NCBI GenBank assembly: GCA_004352715.1
Contig: SCFE01000064.1
Coordinates: 727,537 to 791,536, forward strand
DNA from: Hofstenia miamia
Lineage: Eukaryota; Xenacoelomorpha; Acoela
Length of the DNA stretch: 64,000 bases
Reading direction: 5' to 3'
Shown here: positions 34,373-45,789 of the stretch, piece by piece
Layout of the letters: every line of letters starts with the position of its first letter
How positions within the stretch are numbered: the first letter of the stretch is position 1
Made by a program: the position numbers and the translations under genes
The notes under the pieces: generated by a model
The model's database searches: none
Told to the model about the DNA's origin: nothing
What the model saw: only the letters and a program-made list of their open reading frames with translations

Positions 34373-35089
34373 AACATACCGGTAGTCTACAGTAGTTTTT
34401 GACTCAGTAAAATAGAATAAGCTTAAGTAATTAATCCACCCAACCTACAAACTATTTGTGTATGAAAGTTGCGATATTTTAGTAAAGTTAGTGGATGTAA
34501 TAGAATGATACTGAAAAAGTCATCAGATCCAAAAAATGGAAATATATAAAATGCTAGGAAATATTTTTGTGGAGATTCATCATTGAGTGAAGTTGTGATT
34601 GATTGGTAAGTCATAGTTGATCATTGCGATATCACCTGCAACAAGTTGCAAAATGAAATTATAGTGTTTTCACATTTTTTTAAAAAATAAATAACTTTTG
34701 GACATGAATACAACCATTTAAAATGGCTCGCAACTTAAATGTTTGCCTCCATAAATACGCTAGTGTTTGCCTTAGGTACTTTTAAAGAGATTAAAGTTCT
34801 TAATGTTTTCGACATGTGGTGTGCGACTGTGTTCAATTTTCAAATTTTACAACATACCATATCTCTTACTTTTTAGCATTTTAGCCTCCCCTAAAAAACA
34901 GCCACCGTATGCCAATGATATTAAGTGTCAATTTTTTCAATATTTCCACAGTTTCTTGGGGTTTTGCGATGATCGCATTATTTATACAACCTTGATCCTG
35001 AATGAAGCGTCCCCTCTCCCGTTCTTTCACCTCCATATCCGCATTCCTCACCACCCATTCCTTTGCATCGTTCAGTCTAGTTATTAGCT

Positions 35090-35500
35090 CTTTTGTCCCA
35101 CAAGATAGTTCACCAAGATTTTTGCTATTTTATCATATATATTTTTTCTCTCTTTTATGGTAGTTTTGCTGTTCAATAGCAAATGTTTTACAGCAAACCA
35201 GCTTGAGCTTAAGTTGTTACGAATTCGTAGGTATACATGGATGCAATATCCTGCTGTACAATAACTGCGCAGGGGAGTATTCACTAAATGTTTGCAGTGT
35301 ATTATTATAATCTAGTAGTGTCATTCTAAAATCATTGGATTTTTTGTACAAGGATTTAAAGGTTTTCACTGCTCTTTCAACCATACGGTTTAAATGTGGG
35401 TATCTGGGCTGGGACTACTGATAGTGAGACTGATGCCATAATCTTTAGCAAACTGCTTTAATTGGTAGGCACCAAATGGGTTGTTGTCTCTGACTAGTCG
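35090..35500 (-). mobile_element. Ty3/Gypsy-type integrase core fragment
   Basis: On the minus strand from about 35500, 'RLVRDNNPFGAYQLKQFAKD' and 'YGISLTISSP' match the integrase core around the second catalytic Asp (V-x-D-N-x-x-x-F-x-S). After one frameshift, 'PRYPHLNRMVERAVKTFKSL' carries the third catalytic Glu, and 'YSPAQLLYSR' is the typical following segment. At least one frameshift and a later stop make it inactive. It lies just upstream of the coiled-coil gene, on the opposite strand. Confidence 0.8.
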
Positions 35501-35759
35501 AAAATTTGATAATTCTAATTCCCCTTTCAAGTTCCAAATTAGTTCTACTTGAGAATAAAGTATATTTTACAATTTTTTCTTAAAATAAGAAACTGAGATG
35601 ATGAAAATCATTTTCAGGGTCTATTTTTTGCAGTATTTTGACCGTAATTGTAACGCTTCTTTGATTAATGATCACTCAACTTGATCATAAATGATATGTC
35701 CAGTTCTTACATAAGAAAATCTCGTATGCGTCCCAAACTTTTTCTCGTCTAAGTATTCG

Positions 35760-36043
35760 ATGTTTAGAGGGAGCTTTAATCACGGAATAGTATTGGTTAG
35801 GATGGCAACATTGCCACGCTTAACTCCACGTTACCACGAGGTGGAGGGAATAAGAAATTTAGAGAGGATAGATCCATTGCATCCACCCTGGTCAAATAGA
35901 AGATCTGTAAGTCTCGAAACAACTGACGCGCATGAACTGCTAGACCAACGTGTTCAGGCTTTGAAACAAAGGGAACACCATCGATTTCACACTACCTATC
36001 AAACTCCAATTTATGGATCAATTGCTGGCAAAGAACTTTATAG
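35760..36043 (+). CDS. Exon 1 of the coiled-coil gene
   Basis: Ends 'KELYR' at a strong AG|GTATGT donor, phase 2. Open reading continues past the donor to 36155, but the downstream exon fits better. Confidence 0.7.
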
Positions 36044-38289
36044 GTATGTCATTTTTTATGCAACATTTCAGCGATATCAGGAAAACGAGATATCAGTGTT
36101 TAGTTTACAAGAGACGATAAGTAAGTCTAAAAAATTGCATAAACCTTGCAGCTAAGTTAGAACTAAATCAATGCTACGGAAAGCAACGTCAAAACTTATG
36201 TTATTTCAAAATTTGTTCTGCTTTTACAACATATAATTCAAATATGTATTTCTTTCGCATTTCAAAAATTAAGAAAAGAAATCAATTTCATCAAGACAAT
36301 GAAGAAGTAAATCCCAAACTTTCAACTGGAATTTAATCATGTCTCATTACATGAATTTAGAAGTGATATCCGCACGATACTGAAACAGCAGATGGACGAT
36401 CGGATAAAAACGGAGAAACGACAATTTATGGCAAAACTAACGGAAAGCAAAGAGTTTATTGAAAATGACAGAAAAGTCATCCAAGATGACATTGAAAGTC
36501 GACGAAACAAAATTGCTTTTTTGATGAAGTTTAGAGATGAGAACAAACGGGTATAATTTTTCCCATTTGAAATATAATTTAATATTCATGTACCCATTTG
36601 TCGAAAATTTGTTAAGTTCTTGATAAAATTTATAATTTTTCTCAGCGATGCCACGCTTCTTACTTGATATATTTTGTAATGAAATTTTGATTTTTGCTTG
36701 AAATACAACTATTACCTGAAACAATCTATGTACAAAATCACTGGAATATTTTAATAGCTAAGTATGCTAAAAAAATTTAACGTACTAATAATAAATTATG
36801 TTGTTAACTACTGTAATAATCTGTGGTAGCCCTTTATATATATATATATTCTAAAAGGAAAACACATTGAACGTTTCGATTACATTATATAATCACCATC
36901 AACAAATAATTTGCGGCAAAAATATTTTTACAATATATAAACTACACTAAAATTATAAAATGAAATCTAAAATAAATATTAATACTTAGGTGGATTAATT
37001 TGTTTATTTAATAACTTTGTGTTGTAGATGTTGATAATTTCAATGGCTTCAGCAATTTTTGTATATTTTGTTCTTCTAATGATCTTAAAATTTATATATA
37101 TATATATATATACAAATTGTGTTTTATTACATTATAGAAAACTGTTTTCGAAATCAAAACTAGTTTAAGCTAACATCACCTATTATCTACCCTCCAAACG
37201 TCTGAATGATAAGTAGGCTTTCTTTCCAAACTAAGAGTTTTATTAGATTTCAATCAAATTAACTAGTCCCACGGAACTGTTACTACCTTAACCTTTAAAG
37301 ATCTTTCAAGTTCTTATAAACTTTGTTAACGCGCCACCACAATTGAAAATTATTAACTTGAGTTTTTATAGCATAACATTGGAACTGTTCCTTTCAAATC
37401 AATATGAAATTATTGAAGATCGGCAATATAATGTTATTTTGAAGAATACTTTAAGCGGAGAAATTTTTAACTTTGAGAATTAATGGAATACAGAATTGAT
37501 TTTGAACTTTGAAAACAAAATTACCAAATCATGTACTCCAATGCACCTCTAATCAGAACCAAACTGATTTTTTATAATTATAGTGACATTTTTAAAAATT
37601 CTTATAAGAACTTGAAAGATCTTTATAGTTTAAGTTGGTAACAGTTCCTTGGTGTTAGTCGCAAATTGCGACTCAAATTTGGTAAAAATTACTTGAGCAT
37701 AGAAGCTTTTTACCAAATTTCTAAATATTAAAGAAATTAGGGGTTTATTCAAGTTTCCAGCAACTGAAATACAATTTTCACCTAAAAACATCCCTGTAAA
37801 TTATTATATGCTTCAGTGAAAACTTGATACTACCTCCACATATTGATGTCTTCAATCCCTTGAAAATAAACTATGATAATTTACCTTAACAGTAGGCCCA
37901 TATATTAGCAAGGACTATAGCCTTGATATTAATGAAATTAAGTTCATGCAAATTATTAACAAGATCCAAAAAGGATTAAGAAACACGTACACTATCATTT
38001 TCGATGTTATCTTTTAGATTAATTCTTAACATCTCAAAGTCTTTGCTAGATAAATGGACTTGGTAAATGTTGCAAATATTAGATAAAATGCTAATTCTAC
38101 TTACACGTTTGCTGCAATGAATAAAAATAAATTGGATTTAAGGTATATCGTAGAATTGTGTTACATTCTGTTCTTTAGCTAGCAATGGAAGCTACACAAC
38201 GACGACAGAAAGAAATTCTAGAAAGAAAGCAAGAAGAAAAGGAATTACTCAAATTTAATCCCTTTAACTGGTCCCATTCGATGCGATGA
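35760..38289 (+). CDS. Three-exon coiled-coil protein, 194 residues, family not recognised
   Basis: Exons 35760-36043, 36361-36550 and 38179-38289 join in consistent phases (2, then 0) through donors AG|gtatgt and CGG|gtataa and acceptors 'aatttag' and 'ttctttag'. The frame stays open to TGA. AATAAA follows 34 bp after the stop. The N-terminal 85 residues are Pro/Arg-rich ('LPRLTPRYHEVEGIRNLERI'). From about residue 96 to 180 the protein is a charged helix, including 'FMAKLTESKEFIENDRK' and 'RRQKEILERKQEEKELL', and it ends 'NPFNWSHSMR'. There is no signal peptide or membrane span. A small cytoskeletal or ciliary coiled-coil protein is a reasonable guess but is inference. The ATG at 35802 ('MATLPRL') could be the true start instead of 35760. 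Confidence 0.72.
36361..36550 (+). CDS. Exon 2 of the coiled-coil gene
   Basis: Follows the acceptor 'catgaatttag'. It encodes 'SDIRTILKQQMDDRIKTEK' onward and ends 'FRDENKR' at donor gtataa, phase 0. Confidence 0.75.
38179..38289 (+). CDS. Exon 3 of the coiled-coil gene, with stop codon
   Basis: Follows 'ctgttctttag', 1.6 kb downstream of exon 2. It encodes 36 residues rich in Glu, Lys, Arg and Gln, then a conserved-looking end 'FNPFNWSHSMR' and TGA. Confidence 0.75.
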   Translation, partial: LAMEATQRRQKEILERKQEEKELLKFNPFNWSHSMR

Positions 38290-38322
38290 AACAATCTATT
38301 ATTCAGATATTTATAAATTGTT

Positions 38323-38328
38323 AATAAA
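38323..38328 (+). terminator. Poly(A) signal AATAAA of the coiled-coil gene
   Basis: Canonical AATAAA 34 bp after the stop codon, on the same strand as the gene. Confidence 0.6.
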
Positions 38329-38334
38329 GGAAGA

Positions 38335-39995
38335 ATTATTAAAGTTTTGGTCATTGATTACTTTAAGGGCCCAGTCTTTTTAAATTGACATTTTTCTAAA
38401 TTTAATAATAAAGTACCTCATTTAAAAACCATAGACCGATGCTTGGAATAATAACATTGACAGATTTAAACTGAAAACCTAACAGAAGAAGAAGATATTT
38501 ATAATTATAGAAAAACTTTTAAAAAACATGATAGTAACTTTTTTTGTTTTAAGAATCACAAACTGAAATTGCACTGTGTTATAGAATTTCTTCAAAAAAT
38601 TATGCTTCCATATATTCACAAATCGTTTTTTTAATTCGAATAATGTCAAAGTTATTTTTGAATTATTCTAGTTTCTTGAATTTATTGATACATGATTTTG
38701 ATGTCCGATTGATTAATATCAATACCATTTCAAAACCTAGTAACAAATGCAATTTAGCATTTGATATGCTTAAATGACGAATGGATAGAACTAATATCTA
38801 CTAACAGTTAAAAAATGCTTTTAATTCGAATAATTATGCGTAAAATTTTATTCCAACAAAATATTTCCATCACGCGATGGCGTACGAAAATTCATTTGTA
38901 AGATATCTGTATATTAATACATTTCATGACGATTATCGTGAATGGTTTCGCATTTCTCTAAGATTTCATTTATTCAAAAGATGTTATGCATAGATTATGG
39001 GAAATTCGTTCTCTATGTGTTTTATTGACACATCTAATAATTATTTAATTAGTGTACAGCCTCGTGAAAAAATATTTTACCATATTTCTACGAATGGTAT
39101 CTGATTATAATTTACAGGTTATCGAGAAGTGCTCACTTGATTCATTTGATGTTAATTCCTCGTTTGCCATTTTAGGGAAATTATTTGTTTTTTAAATTGC
39201 TGACAATGTAACAATATTGCAATACAAATAAACCCAAAATAGATACATTTCTATACAAATTTGCCAGCAATACAATATTGCAATATTTTCCAATGCACTG
39301 CAATACTTTAACCATCGATACTAGTTTTTTGAAAACTCCAATTTTATTCGAATAATTCACTTTTTTAACCAAGTGGTAATTTGCGAACTTACTGAAACTA
39401 CGTTTGACTTTAGTTTCAAATTTGTGCGAACTGTGTTTACCCTGATTTAACTAGTGTCAGTTAAATCAGTGTAAATGTGTCTACGTATGTAAACTTAAAT
39501 CTAGCAATATGTGGCCATATCCTATGCTAGGGTTAACGTATACATATCAAATATATTTTAAATTGGGAAATATTTTTATTAATTGCATTGCAGTCTTCAT
39601 AATAATTGTTTACTGTTATAGTGCTCAAGGAGTGCAATGCTAGATTTTCTTTGGGCATTGGAAAATAATTTTAAATGTTCCAAATTGGATTATCTCACCT
39701 TAATCTGATCATGGACTCCCATAATATCATGTTTATGTTTAATATTGCAAAAATGCGTTTTTATACAAAAAACTATTATTAATGCCAATATGCTGGTTAT
39801 TTCAAATAAGCTAATCCAATAAACATAAAAACTGTCAGGCTAAGAATTCATTTATAAGAACACCTTACATTTTTAGTATGTCAAATATACGACGATATTT
39901 CGCCAAAATGAATAGATTTGAATTAAAAATTGTAGTTGTTCTTGTTTTTTGTTGAACCATAAGACCATCCAAGGGCTTCAATTACTGTCCCAATG
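38335..39995. other. No gene seen
   Basis: AT-rich sequence without recognisable features. A short minus-strand frame at 39181-39372 overlaps repeated 'gcaatattgcaata' motifs. Confidence 0.4.
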
Positions 39996-39999
39996 CGTG

Positions 40000-40896
40000 A
40001 CACAATATGGTCCTTATTCATCTGACACATCACCTGGATAATGGAGGCCTACGGAACTATGAGAGTTTTTCTTTCTCAAGATGTAGTAAGCCATCAGATT
40101 CAATTCTCGCGATTTTGGGGTTCGCATATTGGGGGTTACATGTTCTTAGAAATTTTCTGATAACCATTCTTAGGTTACTAGGACCTTGTGAGAAGATGCT
40201 GAATCCTGCTGAAGCACATATGGACCTTCATTGGACAGATTATCTATCAAAGGTTTGACAACAGTTTGTAAAACGTCAACGTATCCAGCAGCACTGATTC
40301 TAAGCCCCTGTGCGAAGATGTGCGGCGGCATGGCAAGACCCTCGCTACTCACAACTCCTAAGATCTAATGGATCTGCACATAACCAACATGTCATTTCTT
40401 CTGTTAGACTTTTGATCCCAGTCAAAGTTTTTCGTCAGAGGATTTGGTGAGGATTTTTGATTTTGTTAAGTAACCGCTTCGAACGAAAAAAAAGTGCTTC
40501 CCCTGGTCTTCACAGACACAAATTGAGCTTTCCTTGTTTGGTATGTCTTGATATACGACAGTTCGTATCGTCCACTCGGCACATGCAGCTCCTTTCCAAT
40601 ATACCGAGATTCACATCCATAATGTTTTGAATAAGATGTATGAATTTTCGAGTTCTAATTGTGTTTGAACATTGGGAATATTTTTTTCTCTTTGATGCAG
40701 GAGAAACGCTGCCGCCACTTCCTTCCAACTTAAACCTAGCCTTGTGTACAAATGATCTTGCAACACTCAGAAAATTGCTGAATTCCACATCACAGTGATT
40801 TGCTTTTATTGCAACTCTGACTACATGTAATTTTACTTCATGAGTTACCTTAAATGAAAAATTAATTTTACCAATGATATGAAAGCTTAATATCAT
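40000..40896 (-). mobile_element. Mariner/Tc1-superfamily transposase relic
   Basis: The minus-strand frame 40510-40896 holds a helix-turn-helix-like N-terminus with 'SVARSFVHKARFKLEGSGG' and 'NTIRTRKFIHLIQNI'. After a disrupted stretch, frame 40170-40352 contains 'MPPHIFAQGL' and 'YVLQQDSASSHK', the segment around the second catalytic Asp of this superfamily. The remaining C-terminal part down to about 40000 is scrambled. Several stops and frameshifts are present. TIRs were not found. It is a different lineage from the mariner at 2655. Confidence 0.8.
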
Positions 40897-41205
40897 TAAA
40901 TGTTCTCAAATATTAACAATTTGTCAATAAACTCATAAGCACACACTTAATTCAATTTTTACATGTTTCATTAGTGTAGCTTACCATTGCGTGTTTTGTT
41001 CTATAGAATTTGGAATTTGTTTTGTACAAAGCACAACATGTTATGTGGGGCATGGGAACTTACAATTTTGCTTGATACAAATAATTTGGTAGCTATACAA
41101 CGTCTTTATTTTCAAAATTCTTTGTAAACTATAGCTACCGTGATAAAATCACATGGAGATGAATTTTAAAAAAGATTCACCAGTACATAACATTTCAAAT
41201 CAACA

Positions 41206-42302
41206 GTGTTTTCGGGAAGAGTACGGAAGGATGTAAACCAGCCCGATTCAGCGCTACCCTTCAGACCAGATAAAAATATATTATTACAGCCTGTAATACA
41301 CGAATACTTGGATGTGTTCAAAGGACTTGGACATTATGGAGTTAAGTATGATGTTAAGCTGAAAACAAATGCTATACCTGTCATTAATCCTTCAAGAATC
41401 CCATTAACTATACTAGACAAATTAGAGAAGAAACTGTCAGAACTTGAAGAAAGCGAAGTCATCACAAGAGTTGAGGATACAGCGGAATGGATACAGTCTT
41501 GTGATTGCTGAAGAAAAGAATTGATATGTACGCCTTACATTGAATTAAAAAAAACTCCTTTTCTATGCGAAAGCCACGTTATCCTCCATGCTCGTATTCG
41601 GCATTTCTCAATGAAAATTCAAAATTTGCGGTCATTGACTTATCTAATGTCTTCTGGCAAATTGAATTAACAACGCAATCAACACGCCTTTGTACATTCA
41701 ATACCCCCTTTGATCAATGTTATCGCATTCCAAATGGACTATGTTCCGCATCTGATAAATCATAGCAAATGATAGATATTCGGGGATATTGTCGACGTTA
41801 TTGTAGTTCATGATGGCATATGTATAGCTACTGATGAAAAACGGATCATGACGAAGTATTGCGAAATTTTTTCCGAAAAGAAAACAACATCAGATTCAAT
41901 CTAATTAAATTGCAATACATGAAACAATCAATGAAGTATATGCAATTCATTGTTGATTTTAATGGATTCCGTACTGATCCAGAAAAAACGACAGCTTATA
42001 ATAAAAAAGAACTACAGCGATTTCTTCATAAAGGAAGCTTTTGGGCATTTGCAGGAAGAGTTCTAACCCAAAGGGAGCAAAACTATTCACAAATAGAAAA
42101 GGAGTTACTTGCTGCAGTATATGGCTGCTCAAAATTCGAATACATTTATAGAACAAACTTCATTGCTCACTCAGGTCACAAACTACTAGAAGAGAGTCTT
42201 CCAAGAATGCAAAGACTATTTTTATCCTCTACAATGTATTCAGGACTCTTAATCCACTACCTTCCTGGAAAATACATGGTCGTTGCAGATACCTTGCATT
42301 AA
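41206..42302 (+). mobile_element. Ty3/Gypsy LTR-retrotransposon pol fragment (RT and RNase H), decayed
   Basis: Plus-strand frames in order. At 41206-41511 is the protease-RT linker and RT start ('YLDVFKGLGHYG', 'LEESEVITRVEDTAEW'). At 41565-41765 is the RT palm ('FAVIDLSNVFWQIEL'). A stretch near 41785-41830 in another frame corresponds to the catalytic Y-x-D-D region, here altered. At 41859-42302 are the RT end and RNase H ('QNYSQIEKELLAAVYG', 'HYLPGKYMVVADTL'). Frameshifts and stops separate the frames, and part of the connection appears deleted. No LTRs, gag or integrase are adjacent. It is an old domesticated-looking but inactive fragment, with no sign of cellular function. Confidence 0.85.
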
Positions 42303-42309
42303 TAAAGTA

Positions 42310-42685
42310 TAATCACAGTGATTCACATTAAAAAAACCTGGAAAAAGACATATTATTTGTAATCATCAATTAATACAGCGCAATATAAATTCAATCGATG
42401 CCCAGATGAAATACAAATTTAGGTTAAAAACTTTTTTTAATATTTAATGCAGGTAAAGTGCTTTGACCTGACATTCTGCTTATGAATATAAAGATACATT
42501 GAAAGAGTACTCTGAGGTGGAAATCTCTTGATGAGCTTTAAAATGGTAACTTCGTGTTTAAAAGAATTAGCTAAAAAGATAGGCATATACATAAAGCGCT
42601 TATTTTTGGAAGAATTTATGGCTCATGTTAATTGAATACCAAGTTTTCTATAAAAAACATCTTAGATCAATAAATAGTATATTTG
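42310..42685. other. No gene seen
   Basis: AT-rich spacer between Gypsy and LINE relics. Confidence 0.35.
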
Positions 42686-42689
42686 AATA

Positions 42690-43150
42690 ATTTAGGTAAC
42701 TCATTGTAAATGAATAGAAAAATTGAATTATCGCCCAGGGTGGTAGTTGCATTACTATCATTGACATACTTCTTTTACCTATGCCAATTTTCTAATTACA
42801 TTAATGTTTAATTCAAAATGTACTTTCAAGTCAAAAGTTCCTCCTAAACATTTGAAACTATCTGCAGTTCGAACCTAAGCATTATTTAGATTATGAAATA
42901 TCGTAATTAGTCGCAGTGGGTTGCAAAATACAAAATTCTAATTATTTTCAACTATAAGGAGCTTATGCATATTGAACTCCGTTGACAATTTATTGCTAAA
43001 AAAACAATTGCTAAATGCATCGATTTATTATCGTCCAATATGCACATATCATCGGCATATTGAATTAAATTACATTCAGTTAGCGTATGCATGTCGTTTA
43101 CATATATCTTGAAAAGAAGGGGACCTAAATTGTCCCCTGAGGAACACCAT
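42690..43150 (-). mobile_element. LINE (non-LTR) reverse transcriptase fragment with YADD motif
   Basis: On the minus strand 'GVPQG' is followed, after a one-base shift, by 'NLGPLLFKIYVNDM' (about 43100-43145). Some 17 codons later comes 'QYADDM' (43045-43062), the catalytic RT box. Further on, 'NKLSTEFN' and 'TADSFKCLGGTFD' match the thumb-proximal region of CR1/Jockey-type LINEs. Stops are scattered throughout. Confidence 0.8.
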
Positions 43151-43513
43151 TATCAAAAGGTAGCCAATCAGAAAATAGGTGTTTTACTTTAACTCTTTGA
43201 AATCTTATTGTTGTTAGGATCTTTAATAATTTTAGTAATAACATTAGAATATATTAGATACATTTTGCTAGATAAGATAAGATAATCTATATTCATTTGA
43301 ATTTTTTACAAAATTTAATTTAAATTTTATTTGAATAGCGTCATTAACTACTAAGTACAGTAAAAAAATGAATAATAATAAAAATAAAAAAACACTGGCT
43401 AAAAAAATACACTTACTACGGATAGTTTACTATTTTCGATTTATTCTATAGTCGTTATTATAAAATTTAAATCCTATCCAGCATCTACCTGATATAAAGT
43501 TTTGTTTGAGAAT

Positions 43514-43882
43514 TTATGATTTTAATTCTTTTTTGAATTTTTTAAGGTTGTCTATTATATTCATTTCTTTTGGCAATATATTCCAGTTATAAATTGCAGT
43601 ACAGATAAAGGATTGAATTCTCATGATGTTTTTATTAAATTTAACACGTGAGTAGTTTTTTGTTCGTTTATTTTGCTTCAGACAATCTGTCGAAAATGAA
43701 AACGATATCTCATTGTAGGGTGGTATTTTCTTTATGAATTTGAAGAAAAAAATAATAATATTGTAAATAATTAACTCTTGTGGAAAAAGAATAGATTTAG
43801 AAATATATTCTTTTGTTTTAGAAGAGTTTTTATTACAAACATTTAATGCCCATTTTAGTTGAACTCGACTCTTTTTTAACAT
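43514..43882 (-). mobile_element. LINE ORF2 C-terminal fragment, copy 1
   Basis: A 122-codon open frame with 'QLKWALNVCNKNSSKTKEYI', 'LIIYNIIIFFFKFI', 'CTAIYNWNILPKEM' and 'LKKFKKELKS'. The W-N-x-L-P-x-E and final F-K-K-x-L pattern is the standard end of many LINE reverse transcriptases. The frame is intact but lacks its upstream RT. A second, diverged copy lies at 44087-44330 beyond a single N. Confidence 0.75.
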
Positions 43883-44330
43883 ATGGCTGGGATTAGTATA
43901 TAAGATAATAGAAGACTAGACATAACTGGTATTTTTCTCCCTGCTCCACTACAACTGTTGTTGCTGCGCTGCGACGCTCGCTTGGTCGTATAATATTGTT
44001 GTGTAGCAATTCTTCTATTATTCTATTGTATTCTTCCTTCCTTTCTTTTGTTACTCTTCTGCTGTGGAGCGTTATCAGATTATCNCGTGAGTAGTTTTTT
44101 GTTCGTTTATTTTGCTTCAGACAATCTGTCGAAAATGAAAACGATATCTCATTGTAGGGTGGTATTTTCTTTATGAATTTGAAGAAAAAAATAATATTGT
44201 AAATAATTAACTCTTGTGGAAAAAGAATAGATTTGGAAATATAATCTTTTGTTTTAGAAGATTTTTTATTATAAACATTTAATGCTAATTTTAGTTGAAC
44301 TCAAAGCTTTTTTAACATTTGGCTGTGTAC
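43647..44330. repeat. LINE C-terminal segment present twice around a single-N join
   Basis: 43647-43890 and 44087-44330 are similar (a 3-bp indel plus several substitutions), and a single N stands at 44086. Divergence is higher than at the other gap-flanking duplications. Either two element copies or two haplotypes could be involved. Confidence 0.6.
43899..44085 (-). mobile_element. Ty3/Gypsy RT N-terminal fragment, open frame
   Basis: From 44085 on the minus strand about 60 codons read open and include 'RRVTKERKEEYNRIIEELL', 'NNIIRPSERRSAA' and 'VVVEQGEKYQLC'. This matches the start of the Gypsy RT domain (E-L-L-x-x-x-I-I-R-P-S-x-S then G-K-Y-R-x-C). It is less decayed than the other Gypsy fragments in the window and is bounded by the N join at 44086. 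Confidence 0.7.
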
Positions 44331-44393
44331 ATTAGTATATAAGATATTAGCATAGTTTAAATTACTCATAACAAATTGCATGAAACATTTGAA

Positions 44394-44609
44394 TTACTGC
44401 AATTGGGGGTACCTGTTGGGAAACATGGGATATATTTCGAATACATACAGCCATTTCCTACTAGAAAAACCAATATAATCTTCACCAAAAGTGCATATTA
44501 TTTGATAAATTATATTTGACTTATTGGTTTCTTCAGTTGTGGATTTTAATTTCAATTTTGTTCTTAGTTTATTAAGTTTAATTAATCTCCTTAAAAACAA
44601 CATTTCCAT
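44394..44609 (-). mobile_element. Penelope-like element fragment (GIY-YIG endonuclease)
   Basis: The minus-strand open frame contains 'ETNKSNIIYQIICT' followed by 'FGEDYIGFSSRKWL', the two N-terminal blocks of the GIY-YIG nuclease. The rest of the domain is lost after about residue 50. Related to the plus-strand fragment at 29425-29995. Confidence 0.7.
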
Positions 44610-45254
44610 TATCCAACCATCCGATTCCAGTTGCTAATGCTTCAGTTCAAGGACATAGATTATGTGTGCTTACAATATTGATAACGCAATTCGACTTAAT
44701 CTATATTGAAATAACATTTTAAATATTTTTTTGTATGTTTCAACAACACTAGCTGCTTACAAATAAATAACGTTGCTGCTCCTTAACTAGTAATTGATGC
44801 ATGATAGATCCGGCATCTTATCAGGGTCATTTATAGTCTACAATTTGGATATAAAATATAATAACGTTAATCCTTCCGTTTAGCTATATACAGCCTTTTT
44901 CGAATTTGCTACCATATACAAACCGAATTCGATCGATAGCTAGCTAAGCGTGAACTTATGGAAAAACCCTATCCGTAGACTTAACTTAAATGCATTTGAC
45001 AATCGGGGACTCAAGCCTGTAATCCTTCTCGCCGTGTATCCCGACCGCTACTTTGCATGAAACACTTAGCTATGCATTTTAATATAAAATAAACCGCAAT
45101 AAATTAACTAGAGAATTCCGAAAAATTTTTTTATCACTGATTTCCTCTTTTATTTGATATTTATACTACTTTTTACAAAACATGTTTACTATAATTATAG
45201 GTGTAAAACAAGTACTTGTCGCATATTAATAATTTTTGCTATGTAATTACTACA

Positions 45255-45714
45255 TCATATTTTTTTACGAATCAAAGTTTTACAATTTTCAGCTATCCAA
45301 GGTTTATTATATGAAGATTTGTTTGAACTTCTGGAAATTGAATTAGGGAAAAATTTTTTGAGATAATATTCGAAAATTTCTAAAAAAAATTTGTCAACAT
45401 TGTAGTTGAATCTGTTGCAGTATACAGTGGAAGTCAATTTCTCAAGAATGCCATTTAAAATTATCTATATTATCAGTAGTATTTTCACAGGGTTTTATCC
45501 ACTTATTAGAACTTTTCGTAGACCTATCACATTTAGAAAACAAAAGATTTAATGCAGTGGTCAGAAAAAGGGCATTCGAACGAATTAAAATTATAAAATG
45601 CACTATTTGTTTCAGAAAGCACAATGTAATCAATTAAAGTGCTACGCAAAAGATGTTATTCTAGTCGGCAATTAGTCAATTTTAAATTGAATGTATTTAC
45701 TGAATTACAAACAC
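45255..45714 (-). mobile_element. LINE endonuclease C-terminus and endonuclease-RT linker
   Basis: In one minus-strand frame (45533-45714) 'STLIDYIVLSETNS' and 'FECPFSDHC' match the last strands of the APE-type endonuclease, including the catalytic S-D-H. The next frame (45255-45437) has 'KFFLEIFEYYLKKFFP' and 'NKPWIAENCKTLIRKK', the usual linker before RT. There is an in-frame stop ahead of the STLIDYI box, and the fragments are out of frame with each other. Confidence 0.8.
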
Positions 45715-45789
45715 AAACGCCAGTTCGCAAATAAATGATGCGTATATAATATGATGGCTACTTACAAAAGAACTGAATTCGAATCTATA

